A DNA stretch of 55,808 bases from Chloroflexota bacterium (GTDB lineage: Bacteria > Chloroflexota > Dormibacteria > CF-121). The notes below the pieces were generated by a model. The model made no database searches, was not told where the DNA came from, and saw nothing but the letters and a program-made list of their open reading frames with translations. Positions within the stretch are counted from its first letter, which is position 1. Each line of letters opens with the position of its first letter. Made by a program: the position numbers and the translations under genes. The stretch spans positions 1-55,808 of the forward strand of contig VBID01000138.1 of NCBI GenBank assembly GCA_005880615.1. Direction: 5' to 3'. Below are positions 9,608 through 18,100 of this stretch, piece after piece.

Positions 9608-10150
9608 GTGCCGGCTCGCAGACTGTCTCCCTCGGTTGTGGGCTATATCAGCGAGCGTCTGGTCGAGGTCTACGCGATCTTGAGCAGCGGCGGGAAATTG
9701 ACCTCGTTCAAGCCGGGGGTTGACGTCGACCACAGGGACCTGATTTTCGACGAGCGCGGTCGCAACCGGAATGTCTATGCACAGGTCAAGTGCGCGCTCG
9801 CGGCCGGCCGCCCGGGTCTCTTTGAGTTCAATGCCTACTACCCGAAGGGCGATCTCCCGTCGAGCCCACGCTTCGTCTATATCCTGTGTCACCTGGACGT
9901 GACCAGGATGGCGATAACGCACGTCTGGCTCGTCCCCTCCGCGGATTTCAATCGCCTCGCCAGCCATTCCATCTATCGGGGCGGAATCCATTTGGTTGCT
10001 TCTCCCGGGCTCAACCGGCACAGCAAGTGGAACCCGTGGCTGATCCCACTCAATGAGCTCGGTCCAAGACTGCTCGACGTCGCCCAGCACGCCCCTGCTG
10101 CAGAGCCGCTCGACCTTCCCGGGGCGCTTCTGCTCCTGGCTGGTCGGTGA
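9608..10150 (+). CDS. Hypothetical protein with PD-(D/E)XK nuclease-like signature
   Basis: A 180-residue protein not confidently assigned to a named family. Residues ~35-65 contain acidic residues in DVDHRDLIFDE followed by YAQVK, the spacing and order expected of a PD-(D/E)XK nuclease or Holliday-junction-resolvase-like fold (acidic metal ligands, then Q-x-K). No DNA-binding domain is visible. It follows the DUF1028 gene closely. The nuclease assignment is inference from the motif alone. Confidence 0.6.
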   Translation: MPARRLSPSVVGYISERLVEVYAILSSGGKLTSFKPGVDVDHRDLIFDERGRNRNVYAQVKCALAAGRPGLFEFNAYYPKGDLPSSPRFVYILCHLDVTRMAITHVWLVPSADFNRLASHSIYRGGIHLVASPGLNRHSKWNPWLIPLNELGPRLLDVAQHAPAAEPLDLPGALLLLAGR

Positions 10151-10257
10151 CAGTCGAGTAACGTTTCCCGCCCTGGCCCGGCCGGCCATACGGCGTAATC
10201 CTGTCCGCAACGTTTCAAGAGGTAGGCGATCTTGAATCGGAGAGGAGGACTGTGCCC

Positions 10258-10923
10258 ATGCGCCGCTACTCATTCGCCCTCACCATCGCGGTCCTGCTGG
10301 TTGCAATGATGACCATTGGCGCCGTCGCCGTGGCGGCAAGGGTCTCGACCGGCACACAGCGGGACGGCGCTCCCAACGGCGGTCCCAACGCGCCCGACAA
10401 ACACTTCACGGCGTCCCCATTCGAATTCGACCCCACCCATAGCGGGATCGTGGTCGGCGACTGGGTCCGCCATCTAGGACTTCCCGATACCCAGAGCGAC
10501 CAGCGCTTTGGTCTGCTGCTCTCGAAGAACGGGACAACCCCAACCAATGCCTCGGCCGGCGTCGTCTTCCATGGCGTGAAGGGCATCCACCTGGCGGAGC
10601 TCGGCTACGACTTGCGGATGGGTGGCCACTGTGGTGCGGGCGCGCCGCGCTTCAATGTAGTGACCACCGATGAGGTGACACATTTCATTGGCTGCGCCTC
10701 GGGTACCCGGACTGCCACCAGCAATCCCGGCTGGGAGCGGGTGCGTTTCAGCCCCACGAGCGTGACCCAGGCGTTCCCGCCCATCTCGCCTAGCGAGACC
10801 GTCGAGTCGATCGCGATCGTGTTCGACGAAGGCACCGACACTGGTCCGGACCATTCCGGCATGGTGGTCCTGGACAACCTCGATATCAACGGCGTCCTGA
10901 TCGGCGGTCCCGGCGACCACTAA
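10258..10923 (+). CDS. Secreted hypothetical protein
   Basis: About 221 residues. An N-terminal signal (MRRY followed by ~20 hydrophobic residues) is followed by a small-residue linker and a globular domain with three cysteines and many aromatic and glycine residues. I chose ATG 10258 because AGGAGG (10243-10248) sits 9 bp upstream; GTG 10252 would be only 3 bp from it. No family is recognised. It should act outside the membrane, and a strong terminator follows it. Confidence 0.75.
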   Translation: MRRYSFALTIAVLLVAMMTIGAVAVAARVSTGTQRDGAPNGGPNAPDKHFTASPFEFDPTHSGIVVGDWVRHLGLPDTQSDQRFGLLLSKNGTTPTNASAGVVFHGVKGIHLAELGYDLRMGGHCGAGAPRFNVVTTDEVTHFIGCASGTRTATSNPGWERVRFSPTSVTQAFPPISPSETVESIAIVFDEGTDTGPDHSGMVVLDNLDINGVLIGGPGDH

Positions 10924-10937
10924 GCAAATCGAACGTC

Positions 10938-10970
10938 AAAAGGGCTCGGCCCCTCGCCGAGCCCTTTCTT
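10938..10970. terminator. Bidirectional intrinsic terminator
   Basis: GGGCTCGGC (10942-10950) and GCCGAGCCC (10956-10964) form a perfect 9-bp stem with a 5-nt loop, extended by AAA/TTT pairs and followed by TTTCTT. It lies between convergent genes and can serve both. Confidence 0.9.
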
Positions 10971-11901
10971 ATTGCCCGAACCAGCCGTCCAGCCGGCTGC
11001 GCGCTCGCTGTGCCTCGGCCAGGGAGACCTCCCGGAAGTGGATGGTGTCGCCAGGTCGGGCCTGACCGAGCAGCGGCCAGTCGGCGCTGATGACCGTGGC
11101 GATCACCGGGTAGCCGCCCGTAGTCTGATGCTCAGCGAGCAGGACGATGGCTTCGCCGGACGGCGTCACCTGGACGGCGCCCTGGGTGACTGGCGTGGTC
11201 AGAATCTCGGTGGCCTGAACCCTGAACCCAGGAGCCCGGAGCCGCATCCCCATCCGGTTGGCGCGCGGCGTTACCGGAAAGGCCGTGTTCAGAAAACGGG
11301 CGAAATCATCCGCGCCAAAGGCGCTTGTATGCGGACCGGCCATCACGCGCACCTCCCACGGTCCGACCAGCGGCAGCCGCTTTAGGAATCGCCCTCCCCC
11401 TGAACGCAGTCCCCTCCCCTTGGGGAGGGGTAGGGGAGGGGGTGGCTGAGCAGTTGCCTTGCCGACGGGCAGCTGATCTCCCACCTCCAGCGGGCGGCCG
11501 AAGCCGCCGCCGAACCGCCCGAGCTGGCACAAGGCACGGCTTCCCATGACCCGAGGCACCGCAATGCCTCCCCGAACCGCGACGTATGTTCGCAGGCCGC
11601 GCCGGACTCGCCCGATCTTGAGCTCGGCCCCTGCCGCCAAGGGAAATGCAATTCCGTTTTCGATCGCGAGCGTCTCCCCCCCCATGAGCGCGACCGTCGC
11701 CTCTCGTCTGAAGCGCAGGGTCGGTCCCATCAACGTGCATTCGACCAGGGCCGCATCCGGGTCGTTGCCGACCAGCGCGTTGGCGGCGGCCGCGGAGAAC
11801 CAGTCGGCGGGGCCACCCGGTGACACGCCATACCGCTCCCAACCGGGACGGCCGCGGTCCTGGATGGTGGTCCAGGTGCCACCACTCACGACCTCGATCA
11901 C
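10969..11901 (-). CDS. pxpC: 5-oxoprolinase subunit C (biotin-dependent carboxyltransferase/KipA family)
   Basis: 310 residues beginning MIEVVSGG and TTIQDRGRPGWE, with the GVSPGGPAD motif typical of PxpC/KipA. With PxpA and PxpB it hydrolyses 5-oxoproline to glutamate using ATP. The start codon overlaps the pxpB stop as ATGA, indicating translational coupling. No pxpA (LamB/YcsF family) gene is present in the window. Oddly, residues ~150-172 are a Pro/Gly/Arg-rich stretch encoded by a copy of the dispersed hairpin repeat inserted in frame. Confidence 0.9.
   Translation of the reverse strand: MIEVVSGGTWTTIQDRGRPGWERYGVSPGGPADWFSAAAANALVGNDPDAALVECTLMGPTLRFRREATVALMGGETLAIENGIAFPLAAGAELKIGRVRRGLRTYVAVRGGIAVPRVMGSRALCQLGRFGGGFGRPLEVGDQLPVGKATAQPPPPLPLPKGRGLRSGGGRFLKRLPLVGPWEVRVMAGPHTSAFGADDFARFLNTAFPVTPRANRMGMRLRAPGFRVQATEILTTPVTQGAVQVTPSGEAIVLLAEHQTTGGYPVIATVISADWPLLGQARPGDTIHFREVSLAEAQRARSRLDGWFGQ
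11388..11452 (+). repeat. Dispersed hairpin repeat inside pxpC
   Basis: Contains the right-hand unit (CCCCTCCCC, TT, GGGGAGGGG, then TAGGGGAGGGGG) in the same orientation as the intergenic copies, yet it lies within the pxpC reading frame. The frame stays open through it. Confidence 0.85.
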
Positions 11902-12527
11902 GCCGGCACGAACCGAAGGCGATCCCCCGGTTGGAAGCGCGCCGGGGGCCGTCGCCGCGGGTCGAACAGGACCGTATCGGTGCGGCCGATGATGTTCCAG
12001 CCGCCCGGACTGGCCACCGCATAGATCCCCGTTTGCCGTTCCGCGATGCCTACCGACCCCGGCTCCACCCGAGTGCGCGGCGATGGCAGCCGAGGCGTCG
12101 CCAGGATTTCGGGCAGGACCCCGCAGTAGCTAAATCCGGGCGCGAAGCCGATCGCGTACACGAGATACTCCGTGCCGGCGTGGAGGCTGACCGCGTCGGC
12201 CACCGAGAGTCGGGCATGCTGGGCGACGCGCTCTAAGTCGGGGCCGTCGTATCGGACCGGTACCTCGTGCACCGCCCGCCGAAGCCGCCTGCGTGGGGGG
12301 ACCGGGAGTGTTTGCAGCTGCCGCTGGAAGGAGGCTCCCTCGGTGATACCCGGGTCGTAGGTGCACAACAGCGACGCGTAGGCCGGCACCGTGCCAATCA
12401 GGCCACGCGGCTTGACGCGCCGCAAAGTCGCCTCGAAGGTCAACACGTCGGCCAGGGTTTCGGGGCTCATGGTGTCGCCGAACACGATCAGAAGCGCACG
12501 GTCGCCTGCGGCCACGATCCGGCGCAT
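11898..12527 (-). CDS. pxpB: 5-oxoprolinase subunit B (KipI family)
   Basis: About 209 residues. AAGDRALLIVFGD at the start, YDGPDLERVA in the middle, and FAPGFSYCGVLP and the VGIAERQTGIYAVASPGGWN region near the end are conserved PxpB/KipI motifs. It forms a complex with PxpC. ATG 12527 is preferred over TTG 12536. It is divergent from the CDF transporter gene, which starts 24 bp away, so the two share a compact promoter region. In some bacteria the KipI relative inhibits a sporulation kinase, but the pairing with pxpC fits oxoprolinase. Confidence 0.9.
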   Translation of the reverse strand: MRRIVAAGDRALLIVFGDTMSPETLADVLTFEATLRRVKPRGLIGTVPAYASLLCTYDPGITEGASFQRQLQTLPVPPRRRLRRAVHEVPVRYDGPDLERVAQHARLSVADAVSLHAGTEYLVYAIGFAPGFSYCGVLPEILATPRLPSPRTRVEPGSVGIAERQTGIYAVASPGGWNIIGRTDTVLFDPRRRPPARFQPGDRLRFVPA

Positions 12528-12550
12528 GGACGCCAATATACTGAGGCGCG

Positions 12551-13462
12551 ATGGCGCAGTCTCACGCCTCGGTGGCCGCGCCCGCGTTCCTTGAGCGCAA
12601 GACGTCGGCCGCCCTGGTCTCCGTCCTGGTCAATGCCGTGCTGATCACGGCCAAGCTCACGGTGGGGCTCCTCACCGGAAGCGTCGCCATCCTGGCCGAC
12701 GCCGCCCATTCGTTCCTGGACCTCTCGGCCAGTATCTTCGCTTTCCTGGGGATTCGAGCCGCAGAGAAGCCTGCTGATGAGGACCACGCCTGGGGGCATG
12801 CACGGGCCGAGAACCTGTCCAGCCTCTTCCAGATGTTTCTGCTGGGGGCCACCTGCGTCGCCATCGTCATCGAAGCGGCGCGCCGCCTGGTGGTACCGGC
12901 CTCGGTGCGGATCGCCTGGTATTCCTTTGTCGTCGTCATCGGAGCGGTGGTCGCCGACATCGCGGTGAGTCGATACCTGGCGCGCGTTTCGGCCCGCCAC
13001 CGAGGCAGCGCCGCACTCGAAGCCGATGCGCTCCACTTCTCATCCGATCTCTGGGCATCGCTAGCCACCCTGATCGGCATTTCGCTGGTCGCCACCCTGC
13101 GCTGGCAGGTGGCGGACCCGCTGGCCGGCGTCGCCGTGGCGCTGATCATCGGCTCGACGGCCGTGCGCCAGGGCCGTCAGACGGCCGCCGTGCTGATGGA
13201 CGCGATGCCGGATCGGGATACGCTGGCAGCCATCGAGCGCATCCTGGCCAACGAGCCGCGCATCGATCGGCACCACACCTTGCGGGCCCGCCAGGCGGGT
13301 ACCCGCGTCCTCCTCGACGTCAGCGTCCACGTCGACGGCAACCTGCCGCTGGCGCGCGCGCACGAGATCGGGCATGCCATCGCCGAACGGATCCAGCTCG
13401 AGGTCCCCGTGGTCAGTGACGCGGTGGTGCACGTGGAACCGAAGGAAGCGGAGCACGGATGA
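12551..13462 (+). CDS. Cation diffusion facilitator metal exporter
   Basis: About 303 residues with the CDF layout: six membrane segments then a cytoplasmic C-terminal domain from about residue 210. The transport-site motifs are HSFLD (first) and HFSSD (second), giving an HD-HD site of the Zn-preferring type rather than the DD-HD site of E. coli FieF. The WGHARAEN loop is also typical. It exports divalent metal, probably zinc, in exchange for protons. Its stop overlaps the next gene's ATG. Confidence 0.93.
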   Translation: MAQSHASVAAPAFLERKTSAALVSVLVNAVLITAKLTVGLLTGSVAILADAAHSFLDLSASIFAFLGIRAAEKPADEDHAWGHARAENLSSLFQMFLLGATCVAIVIEAARRLVVPASVRIAWYSFVVVIGAVVADIAVSRYLARVSARHRGSAALEADALHFSSDLWASLATLIGISLVATLRWQVADPLAGVAVALIIGSTAVRQGRQTAAVLMDAMPDRDTLAAIERILANEPRIDRHHTLRARQAGTRVLLDVSVHVDGNLPLARAHEIGHAIAERIQLEVPVVSDAVVHVEPKEAEHG

Positions 13463-13824
13463 GCGTCCGCAACCAGGCGCCCAGCGGTCGCGCGCTCGTG
13501 CTCACCAACCTCGTGCTCGTGTTGCTGCCGCTGGTCGTCGTGGGCGCCCTGGTCGCGATTGGCCTGCAACCAGCCAGCCGGGCTCGCTCCATCCTGCTGT
13601 TCGTCTTCGGGGTGGAGGCGGCGATCCTCCTGTTGCCCTCGTCCTGGATCCGGACCGGTGGCGTGCGCCCGTACGGTGCCATGCTCAATGCAGCCGAGTT
13701 CAAGGCGTACATGCAGGAGAACCGCGCTATGGCGCAGAACCGGGGGTGGGGTACCGAGCTGGCCGCCATCGGCCCGGGGCTCGCGTTCGTGGCGATCGCG
13801 CTCAGCTTCCTGCTCGTCCGCTAA
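13459..13824 (+). CDS. Small integral membrane protein coupled to the CDF transporter
   Basis: 121 residues with two closely spaced hydrophobic segments (about 15-35 and 40-60) and a third at the C-terminus (about 98-118). ATG overlaps the CDF stop codon as ATGA, so translation is coupled. No family is recognised; a role as accessory to the metal exporter is inferred only from position. Confidence 0.7.
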   Translation: MSVRNQAPSGRALVLTNLVLVLLPLVVVGALVAIGLQPASRARSILLFVFGVEAAILLLPSSWIRTGGVRPYGAMLNAAEFKAYMQENRAMAQNRGWGTELAAIGPGLAFVAIALSFLLVR

Positions 13825-13833
13825 CCTACTCGA

Positions 13834-13944
13834 AAATCTCCCTCTCCTTGCTTGCAGGGAGGGTAGGGGAGAGGGTCTTGCGGCCTCAGCCCACACGGAA
13901 ATCTCCCTCCCCCTTGCGGGGAGGGTAGGGAGGGGGTCTCGGCG
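13834..13944 (+). repeat. Two dispersed hairpin repeat units
   Basis: Units at about 13836-13880 and 13901-13942 (arms CCCTCCCC/GGGGAGGG, right-hand tail) in the same orientation as all other copies. They separate convergent genes. Confidence 0.85.
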
Positions 13945-13946
13945 CC

Positions 13947-14555
13947 TCAGCCCAGCGGGAGCTGGATGTTGGTGATCTCGGCCAGCGTCCAGGTCGAGTC
14001 GGCGTGGACCGCGAGCGCGGCCCCGCAGTAGACGCAGGCGCCCATGGGATTCAATGACAGCGGGGCGCCGCAGTTTGGACACTGACCCGTTAGCGGCCCG
14101 ACGCCGCTGGCGCCATCGCCGACCCGTCGGATGAAGATCCAGTATTCGGTGAAGGGCTGCTCGGCATCCGTTGCGGCGTCCACCCGGACCGTGATGGCGT
14201 CGTACGTAGCGTTATCCGGATCGGCCTGGTTGATGATGGCGTTCAGGTTGAGGCCCAGCGCCACGTCGGCTATCGCCATGCCATGGACCATCAGGTTTTC
14301 GCCGGCGAGCTCGCGGCCATAGTCGGTGTCCATGAACCCCGCCGTCCAGGCTGCGAAACGCCCCTCGAAGATGTCCGACTGCAGGGCATCCAGGCTCCCC
14401 TTGCGGCAGGCGGCGGCCATGGCGATCACGATCCCCTGGACGCGCTCCAGGAATTCTTGCCGGTCAAAACCCTGGTCGTGCGCGGTCAGCGCGGCCAGGC
14501 GCTGAGCGACCGCCTGGCCCGCGAGTTGCTGTTCGAGCGCCGCCTCACGATCCAC
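13947..14555 (-). CDS. Tim44-like domain protein with C-terminal zinc ribbon
   Basis: About 202 residues. Residues ~25-145 resemble the Tim44/MRPL45-type domain (FLERVQGIVIAM, then an alpha+beta region with FTEYWIFIRR). The C-terminus has CPNCG and CVYCG, a four-cysteine zinc ribbon. The gene overlaps the 3' end of the SPFH gene by 11 bp, forming an operon. Both products end in zinc ribbons, suggesting a membrane-associated complex. Function is otherwise unknown. Confidence 0.75.
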   Translation of the reverse strand: MDREAALEQQLAGQAVAQRLAALTAHDQGFDRQEFLERVQGIVIAMAAACRKGSLDALQSDIFEGRFAAWTAGFMDTDYGRELAGENLMVHGMAIADVALGLNLNAIINQADPDNATYDAITVRVDAATDAEQPFTEYWIFIRRVGDGASGVGPLTGQCPNCGAPLSLNPMGACVYCGAALAVHADSTWTLAEITNIQLPLG

Positions 14556-15570
14556 TGGGACCGGCTGCCATGGTCAGGGGGCCGCCGCAGTCGGCGCAGA
14601 ACTTGGCTGTCTCCGGATTGAGGGCATTGCATTTCAGGCAGCGCACCTCGACCAGCGCGGCTGGGGCCGGCGCTGGTGCCGGCGCCGGCTGCTGGATGGC
14701 CTGGTTGGCTTGCTGGTTGACCAACCCCGCCATCCCCAGGCCGACACCCAGGAAGGCCGGGTTGAGGCCCCCGCCCTGGCCGGGGCCCTTGGCCAGGCCT
14801 TGCCCGGCTCCGATCATGGCCTCGCCGGCACCGTATGCCGTGAATCCTCCGGCCAGCTTCGTGTACTGGGCGTCCTTCAGGTAGGTCTTCAGGCGGTCTT
14901 CGTCTTCCGGCTTGATGGAGATCGTGAAATTTCCGAGCCGGGTGATCTGTACCCCGTACGGAGCCACGAACGCCTGCACCTTACTGATGGTGTCCTGCTC
15001 GATCTCGTCGGTGTGCCCGGCGATGCCCAGCAGCGGCCACCCACTTTGGGTGATGTGCGCCACCACGTCCGTCCGGAGGACTTTCAGCACCTGGTCGCGC
15101 ATCCAGTTCGTGACCTGGTCGTTGGTCTGGAGCTGCTGGGTGCCCACCAGGTTCACGATCAGGGACTGGGGTTCAATCGCCTTCAGCGAGTAGTCGCCGA
15201 ACACCCGCAACCCGACCCCCAGGCTGGTTTGCGGGTCCACGACGTTGTCGACCGCACCGCCGAAGGGCAGGCTGGGGAACTCACGGGTGGCGATGAAGTA
15301 AAGCTCGGTCTTGAAGAAGTTGCCTCCCGTGGTCGCGTCCACCAGGATCCCAAGGAAGGGAATCTCCGAGGAGTCGAGGGTGCAGCGACCGGGCTGAATC
15401 GTGCCCTGGACCTTGCCGTCCCGGAAGAAGACCGCCAGCTCGTCCTGCTCGACGGTGAGCTGAGTCAGCTTGCGGATGTTGGTGTCCGGCCACTTGTACA
15501 CGAGCTGGCCCTTGGCGCCATCCGGCCGGGCGATGAACAGGCGTTGGGTTTCCTGACCGAAAAGACCCAC
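14545..15570 (-). CDS. SPFH-domain protein with C-terminal zinc ribbon (YdjI-like)
   Basis: About 341 residues. The N-terminal two-thirds match the SPFH/band-7 virion-core-like family: VYKWPDTNI near the start, a TELYFIATRE strand and a long helical segment to about residue 235. A Gly/Ala-rich linker with a (PA)n tract follows, then CLKCN and CADCG as a zinc ribbon. Relatives form membrane-associated oligomers, such as B. subtilis YdjI in membrane-stress response. The start is immediately followed by family homology, with a GGAGG-type site upstream. Confidence 0.85.
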   Translation of the reverse strand: MGLFGQETQRLFIARPDGAKGQLVYKWPDTNIRKLTQLTVEQDELAVFFRDGKVQGTIQPGRCTLDSSEIPFLGILVDATTGGNFFKTELYFIATREFPSLPFGGAVDNVVDPQTSLGVGLRVFGDYSLKAIEPQSLIVNLVGTQQLQTNDQVTNWMRDQVLKVLRTDVVAHITQSGWPLLGIAGHTDEIEQDTISKVQAFVAPYGVQITRLGNFTISIKPEDEDRLKTYLKDAQYTKLAGGFTAYGAGEAMIGAGQGLAKGPGQGGGLNPAFLGVGLGMAGLVNQQANQAIQQPAPAPAPAPAALVEVRCLKCNALNPETAKFCADCGGPLTMAAGPSGS

Positions 15571-15620
15571 GGGTGCCTCCTTCGCGGGGCCGTACCGGCC
15601 CCCACCTCGGAGGTATATCG

Positions 15621-16919
15621 CTAGCGGGCCGGAATTCCAGCGGCCAGCGGCGCGACCAGCTGGATCACCTCCCCCACCAGATACAGGGAACCGCAGACCA
15701 GCACGATACCGTCGCTGCCGGCCAGCTGGCGCGCCTGGGCTAGGGCCTGGGCGGCACCGGGCGCGATGGCGGCCGGCCGGCCGTAAAGCTCGGCGAGCAT
15801 TCGAGGCTCAGCGGCGCGGTGCCAGTTGATGCCGCTGAAAATCACGGGCGCGTCTGCTTGGCGCAGCTCGCCCAGCATGCTCGGCAGGTCCTTGTCCGCC
15901 ATCGCCCCAAAGACGATCACCAGCGGGAGGTCGTCGCGCAGCCGCTGGACCGTGGGGAGGACTCGGGCCAGGGCCGCCGGATTGTGGGCGCCGTCCACCA
16001 GCACCGTCGGTCGCCGCGCCACCACCTCCAGGCGTCCCGGCCAGTGGGCCCGCGATAGGCCGTCCCGCAGCGCGCCGTTGGAGATCTCCCAGCCACGCGA
16101 CCGCAAGGCATCGACCGCGCCCACCGCCAAGGCCAAATTGTCGGCCTGATAGAGGCCCAGCAGCGGGATGCGCAGGTCGGGGTAGGTGTCGGCGGGCGTC
16201 GCCACCGTGGCCACCACGCCCGTCCAGCCGCGTTCCTCGCCGGTGACCGTGATCTCCTGGCCGAGGCGGAGCAGAGCGACGCCATCCTGGCGCGCCCGGG
16301 CTTCGATGACCTCGAGCGCCGGCGATTGGGCGCCGGTCACGGCAATGCTGTCCGGCTTGAGGATGCCGGCCTTTTCGCCGGCGATGGCCTCCAATGTGGA
16401 CCCCAGGTGCTGCATGTGGTCCAGCGCGACGTTGGTGATAATGATCACGCCCAGGTCGAGGACGTTGGTCGAGTCCAGCCGGCCGCCCAGGCCCACCTCG
16501 CACACCAGCAGGTCGATGCCCGCCCGGGCGAGGTAGTAAAGCGCCGCTGAGGTGAGGATCTCGAACTCCGTGGGCGGTCCGTGCGAGTCCGTGACCCGCT
16601 GGATGACGGGCTGGATCTCGGTGATCAGGGCGGCGAAATCGAGCTCCGCGATCGGCCGCTGGTCCACCTGGATACGCTCGGTGTACGAAACCAGATGGGG
16701 CTTGGGCATCAGCCCGATCCGGTACCCCTGCCGCTGCAGCACAGCGGCCACCATCGCGCAGATGGAGCCCTTGCCGTTGGTTCCCCCCACGTGCACGCCC
16801 TGGAAGAGACGGTGCGGATCACCCAACGCGTGCAGCAGCGCCTCCGTCCGCTCCAGCCCGAGCTTGATTCCGAAACGCCCTAGGGAGGTGAGGTATGCGA
16901 CCGACTCCTCGTACGTCAT
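15621..16919 (-). CDS. folC: Folylpolyglutamate/dihydrofolate synthase
   Basis: 432 residues, normal FolC length. The P-loop is GGTNGKGS, and the KPHLVSYTERI, VCEVGLGGRLDSTN, NVALDHMQHLG and DGAHNP motifs are all present. It adds glutamate to folates in the cytoplasm and may also make dihydrofolate. The start codon overlaps the folD stop as ATGA, so the folate genes are coupled. Confidence 0.96.
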   Translation of the reverse strand: MTYEESVAYLTSLGRFGIKLGLERTEALLHALGDPHRLFQGVHVGGTNGKGSICAMVAAVLQRQGYRIGLMPKPHLVSYTERIQVDQRPIAELDFAALITEIQPVIQRVTDSHGPPTEFEILTSAALYYLARAGIDLLVCEVGLGGRLDSTNVLDLGVIIITNVALDHMQHLGSTLEAIAGEKAGILKPDSIAVTGAQSPALEVIEARARQDGVALLRLGQEITVTGEERGWTGVVATVATPADTYPDLRIPLLGLYQADNLALAVGAVDALRSRGWEISNGALRDGLSRAHWPGRLEVVARRPTVLVDGAHNPAALARVLPTVQRLRDDLPLVIVFGAMADKDLPSMLGELRQADAPVIFSGINWHRAAEPRMLAELYGRPAAIAPGAAQALAQARQLAGSDGIVLVCGSLYLVGEVIQLVAPLAAGIPAR

Positions 16920-17776
16920 GCCTGGCCGGGGCGCTGGCGATAGGCGCGTAGGGTATTGACCAGGAGCATGGCGACCGTCATCGGGCCCACTCCACCGGGG
17001 ACCGGGGTCACAGCGGAGGCGACTGGGTCGACCGTTGGCCGCTCAAGATCGCCCACCAGGCGATTGGTCACCGGATCCCTGGTGATGCCTACATCCATCA
17101 CCACCGCGCCCGGCTTGACATGATCGCCGGTGATCAGTCCGGGGCGGCCGGTGGCCGCCACCAGGATGTCTGCCGTGCGGGTGATCGCGGGCAGATCGAC
17201 GGTCTGTGAATGGCAAATGGTCACGGTGGCATGGTTCTGCAGGAGCAGCAGGGCCAGCGGCCGGCCCACCAGCCGCGAGCGGCCGACCACTACCGCGTGG
17301 CGACCGGTGGGATCGATCCGCTCCCGGCGCAACAGCTCGAGCACCCCCAGTGGGGTGGCCGGCACAAAGGTGGGATTTCCCTGCGCTAACCGGCCGGCAT
17401 TGTAAGGATGCAGTCCGTCGACGTCTTTGCTGGGCGGAATGGCTTCCAACGCCTCATTGGCGTCCAGGCCATCAGGGAGGGGCATCTGTACCAGGATGCC
17501 GTCTACGTCCGGATCCCGCCCCAGGGCACGAATGCGCTCAAGCAGGTCCACCTGGGAGGTGCTCGCCGGCAGCTGCAGGATCGCCGAGCGGAAGCCGGTG
17601 GCCTCCGCGGCCCGATGCTTGTTGCGGACGTACACCGTGGACGCCGGATCATCGCCCACCTGGATGACGGTGATGGACGGCGGTCGCCGGCCGGCCGGCA
17701 GCCGCGACACGGCAAGCCGGATCTCCTCGCGAATGGCCCGCGCATGGGCGGAACCGTCGATCAAGCGAGCCGGCAC
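16916..17776 (-). CDS. folD: Methylenetetrahydrofolate dehydrogenase/cyclohydrolase
   Basis: 286 residues. The catalytic lysine lies in YVRNKH, with VQMPLP, KDVDG, GRSRLVGRP and TPVPGGVGPMT following in the expected order. It interconverts 5,10-methylene- and 10-formyl-tetrahydrofolate with NADP. Start is GTG 17776. It heads the folD-folC operon, which runs away from tRNA-Lys. Confidence 0.97.
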   Translation of the reverse strand: MPARLIDGSAHARAIREEIRLAVSRLPAGRRPPSITVIQVGDDPASTVYVRNKHRAAEATGFRSAILQLPASTSQVDLLERIRALGRDPDVDGILVQMPLPDGLDANEALEAIPPSKDVDGLHPYNAGRLAQGNPTFVPATPLGVLELLRRERIDPTGRHAVVVGRSRLVGRPLALLLLQNHATVTICHSQTVDLPAITRTADILVAATGRPGLITGDHVKPGAVVMDVGITRDPVTNRLVGDLERPTVDPVASAVTPVPGGVGPMTVAMLLVNTLRAYRQRPGQA

Positions 17777-17796
17777 GCGACGAGTTTAGCGGGGGC

Positions 17797-17876
17797 ATCT
17801 CCTACCCCTTGTGGGGATGGGTTATCGTCGGACTCTCCCTCCCCCCTTGCGGGGAGGGTCGGGGAGGGGTCTGTAT
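17797..17876 (+). repeat. Dispersed hairpin repeat units next to tRNA-Lys
   Basis: A short degenerate unit (about 17800-17822) and a full unit (about 17826-17872) with the standard arms and right-hand tail, just upstream of the tRNA gene. Confidence 0.8.
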
Positions 17877-17890
17877 CATGGGTGGTCGCT

Positions 17891-17963
17891 GCCCGCATAG
17901 CTCAGTTGGTAGAGCAGCTGACTCTTAATCAGTTGGTCCCGGGTTCGAATCCTGGTGCGGGCA
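17891..17963 (+). tRNA. tRNA-Lys (anticodon CTT)
   Basis: Complete 73-nt cloverleaf. The acceptor stem pairs GCCCGCA with TGCGGGC with discriminator A, the anticodon loop is CTCTTAA (CTT reads AAG), and the T arm contains GGTTCGAATCC. CCA is not encoded. Its 3' 48 bp are the attachment site of the adjoining element and the gene is left intact by integration. Confidence 0.97.
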
Positions 17964-17964
17964 C
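17917..17964. other. attL (integrase-proximal attachment repeat)
   Basis: Covers the tRNA-Lys anticodon arm through the 3' end plus one base. Identical over 48 bp to 26963-27010; the flanking bases differ on both sides. A related CAGTTGGTC motif in this core recurs at 18055-18068 and, with changes, at 26921-26935, and could be integrase arm-binding sites. Confidence 0.92.
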
Positions 17965-18100
17965 TTTCCCTCGATTTGCGGGCCGTTTGGTATTCGTTTT
18001 CGGTCCGTTTTCGTTCCCCACACAAGGTCCGGAAGCCCGGCCAAACTGGTCGATGTCAGTTGGTCAAGTAGACACGAATTTCCAAAAAGGATGTCTAAAA

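Noticed and set aside
17408-18100. Upstream extension of the integrase frame
   Set aside because: It runs antisense through folD, across a hairpin repeat and through tRNA-Lys; integrase homology and the ribosome-binding site begin at 18101.
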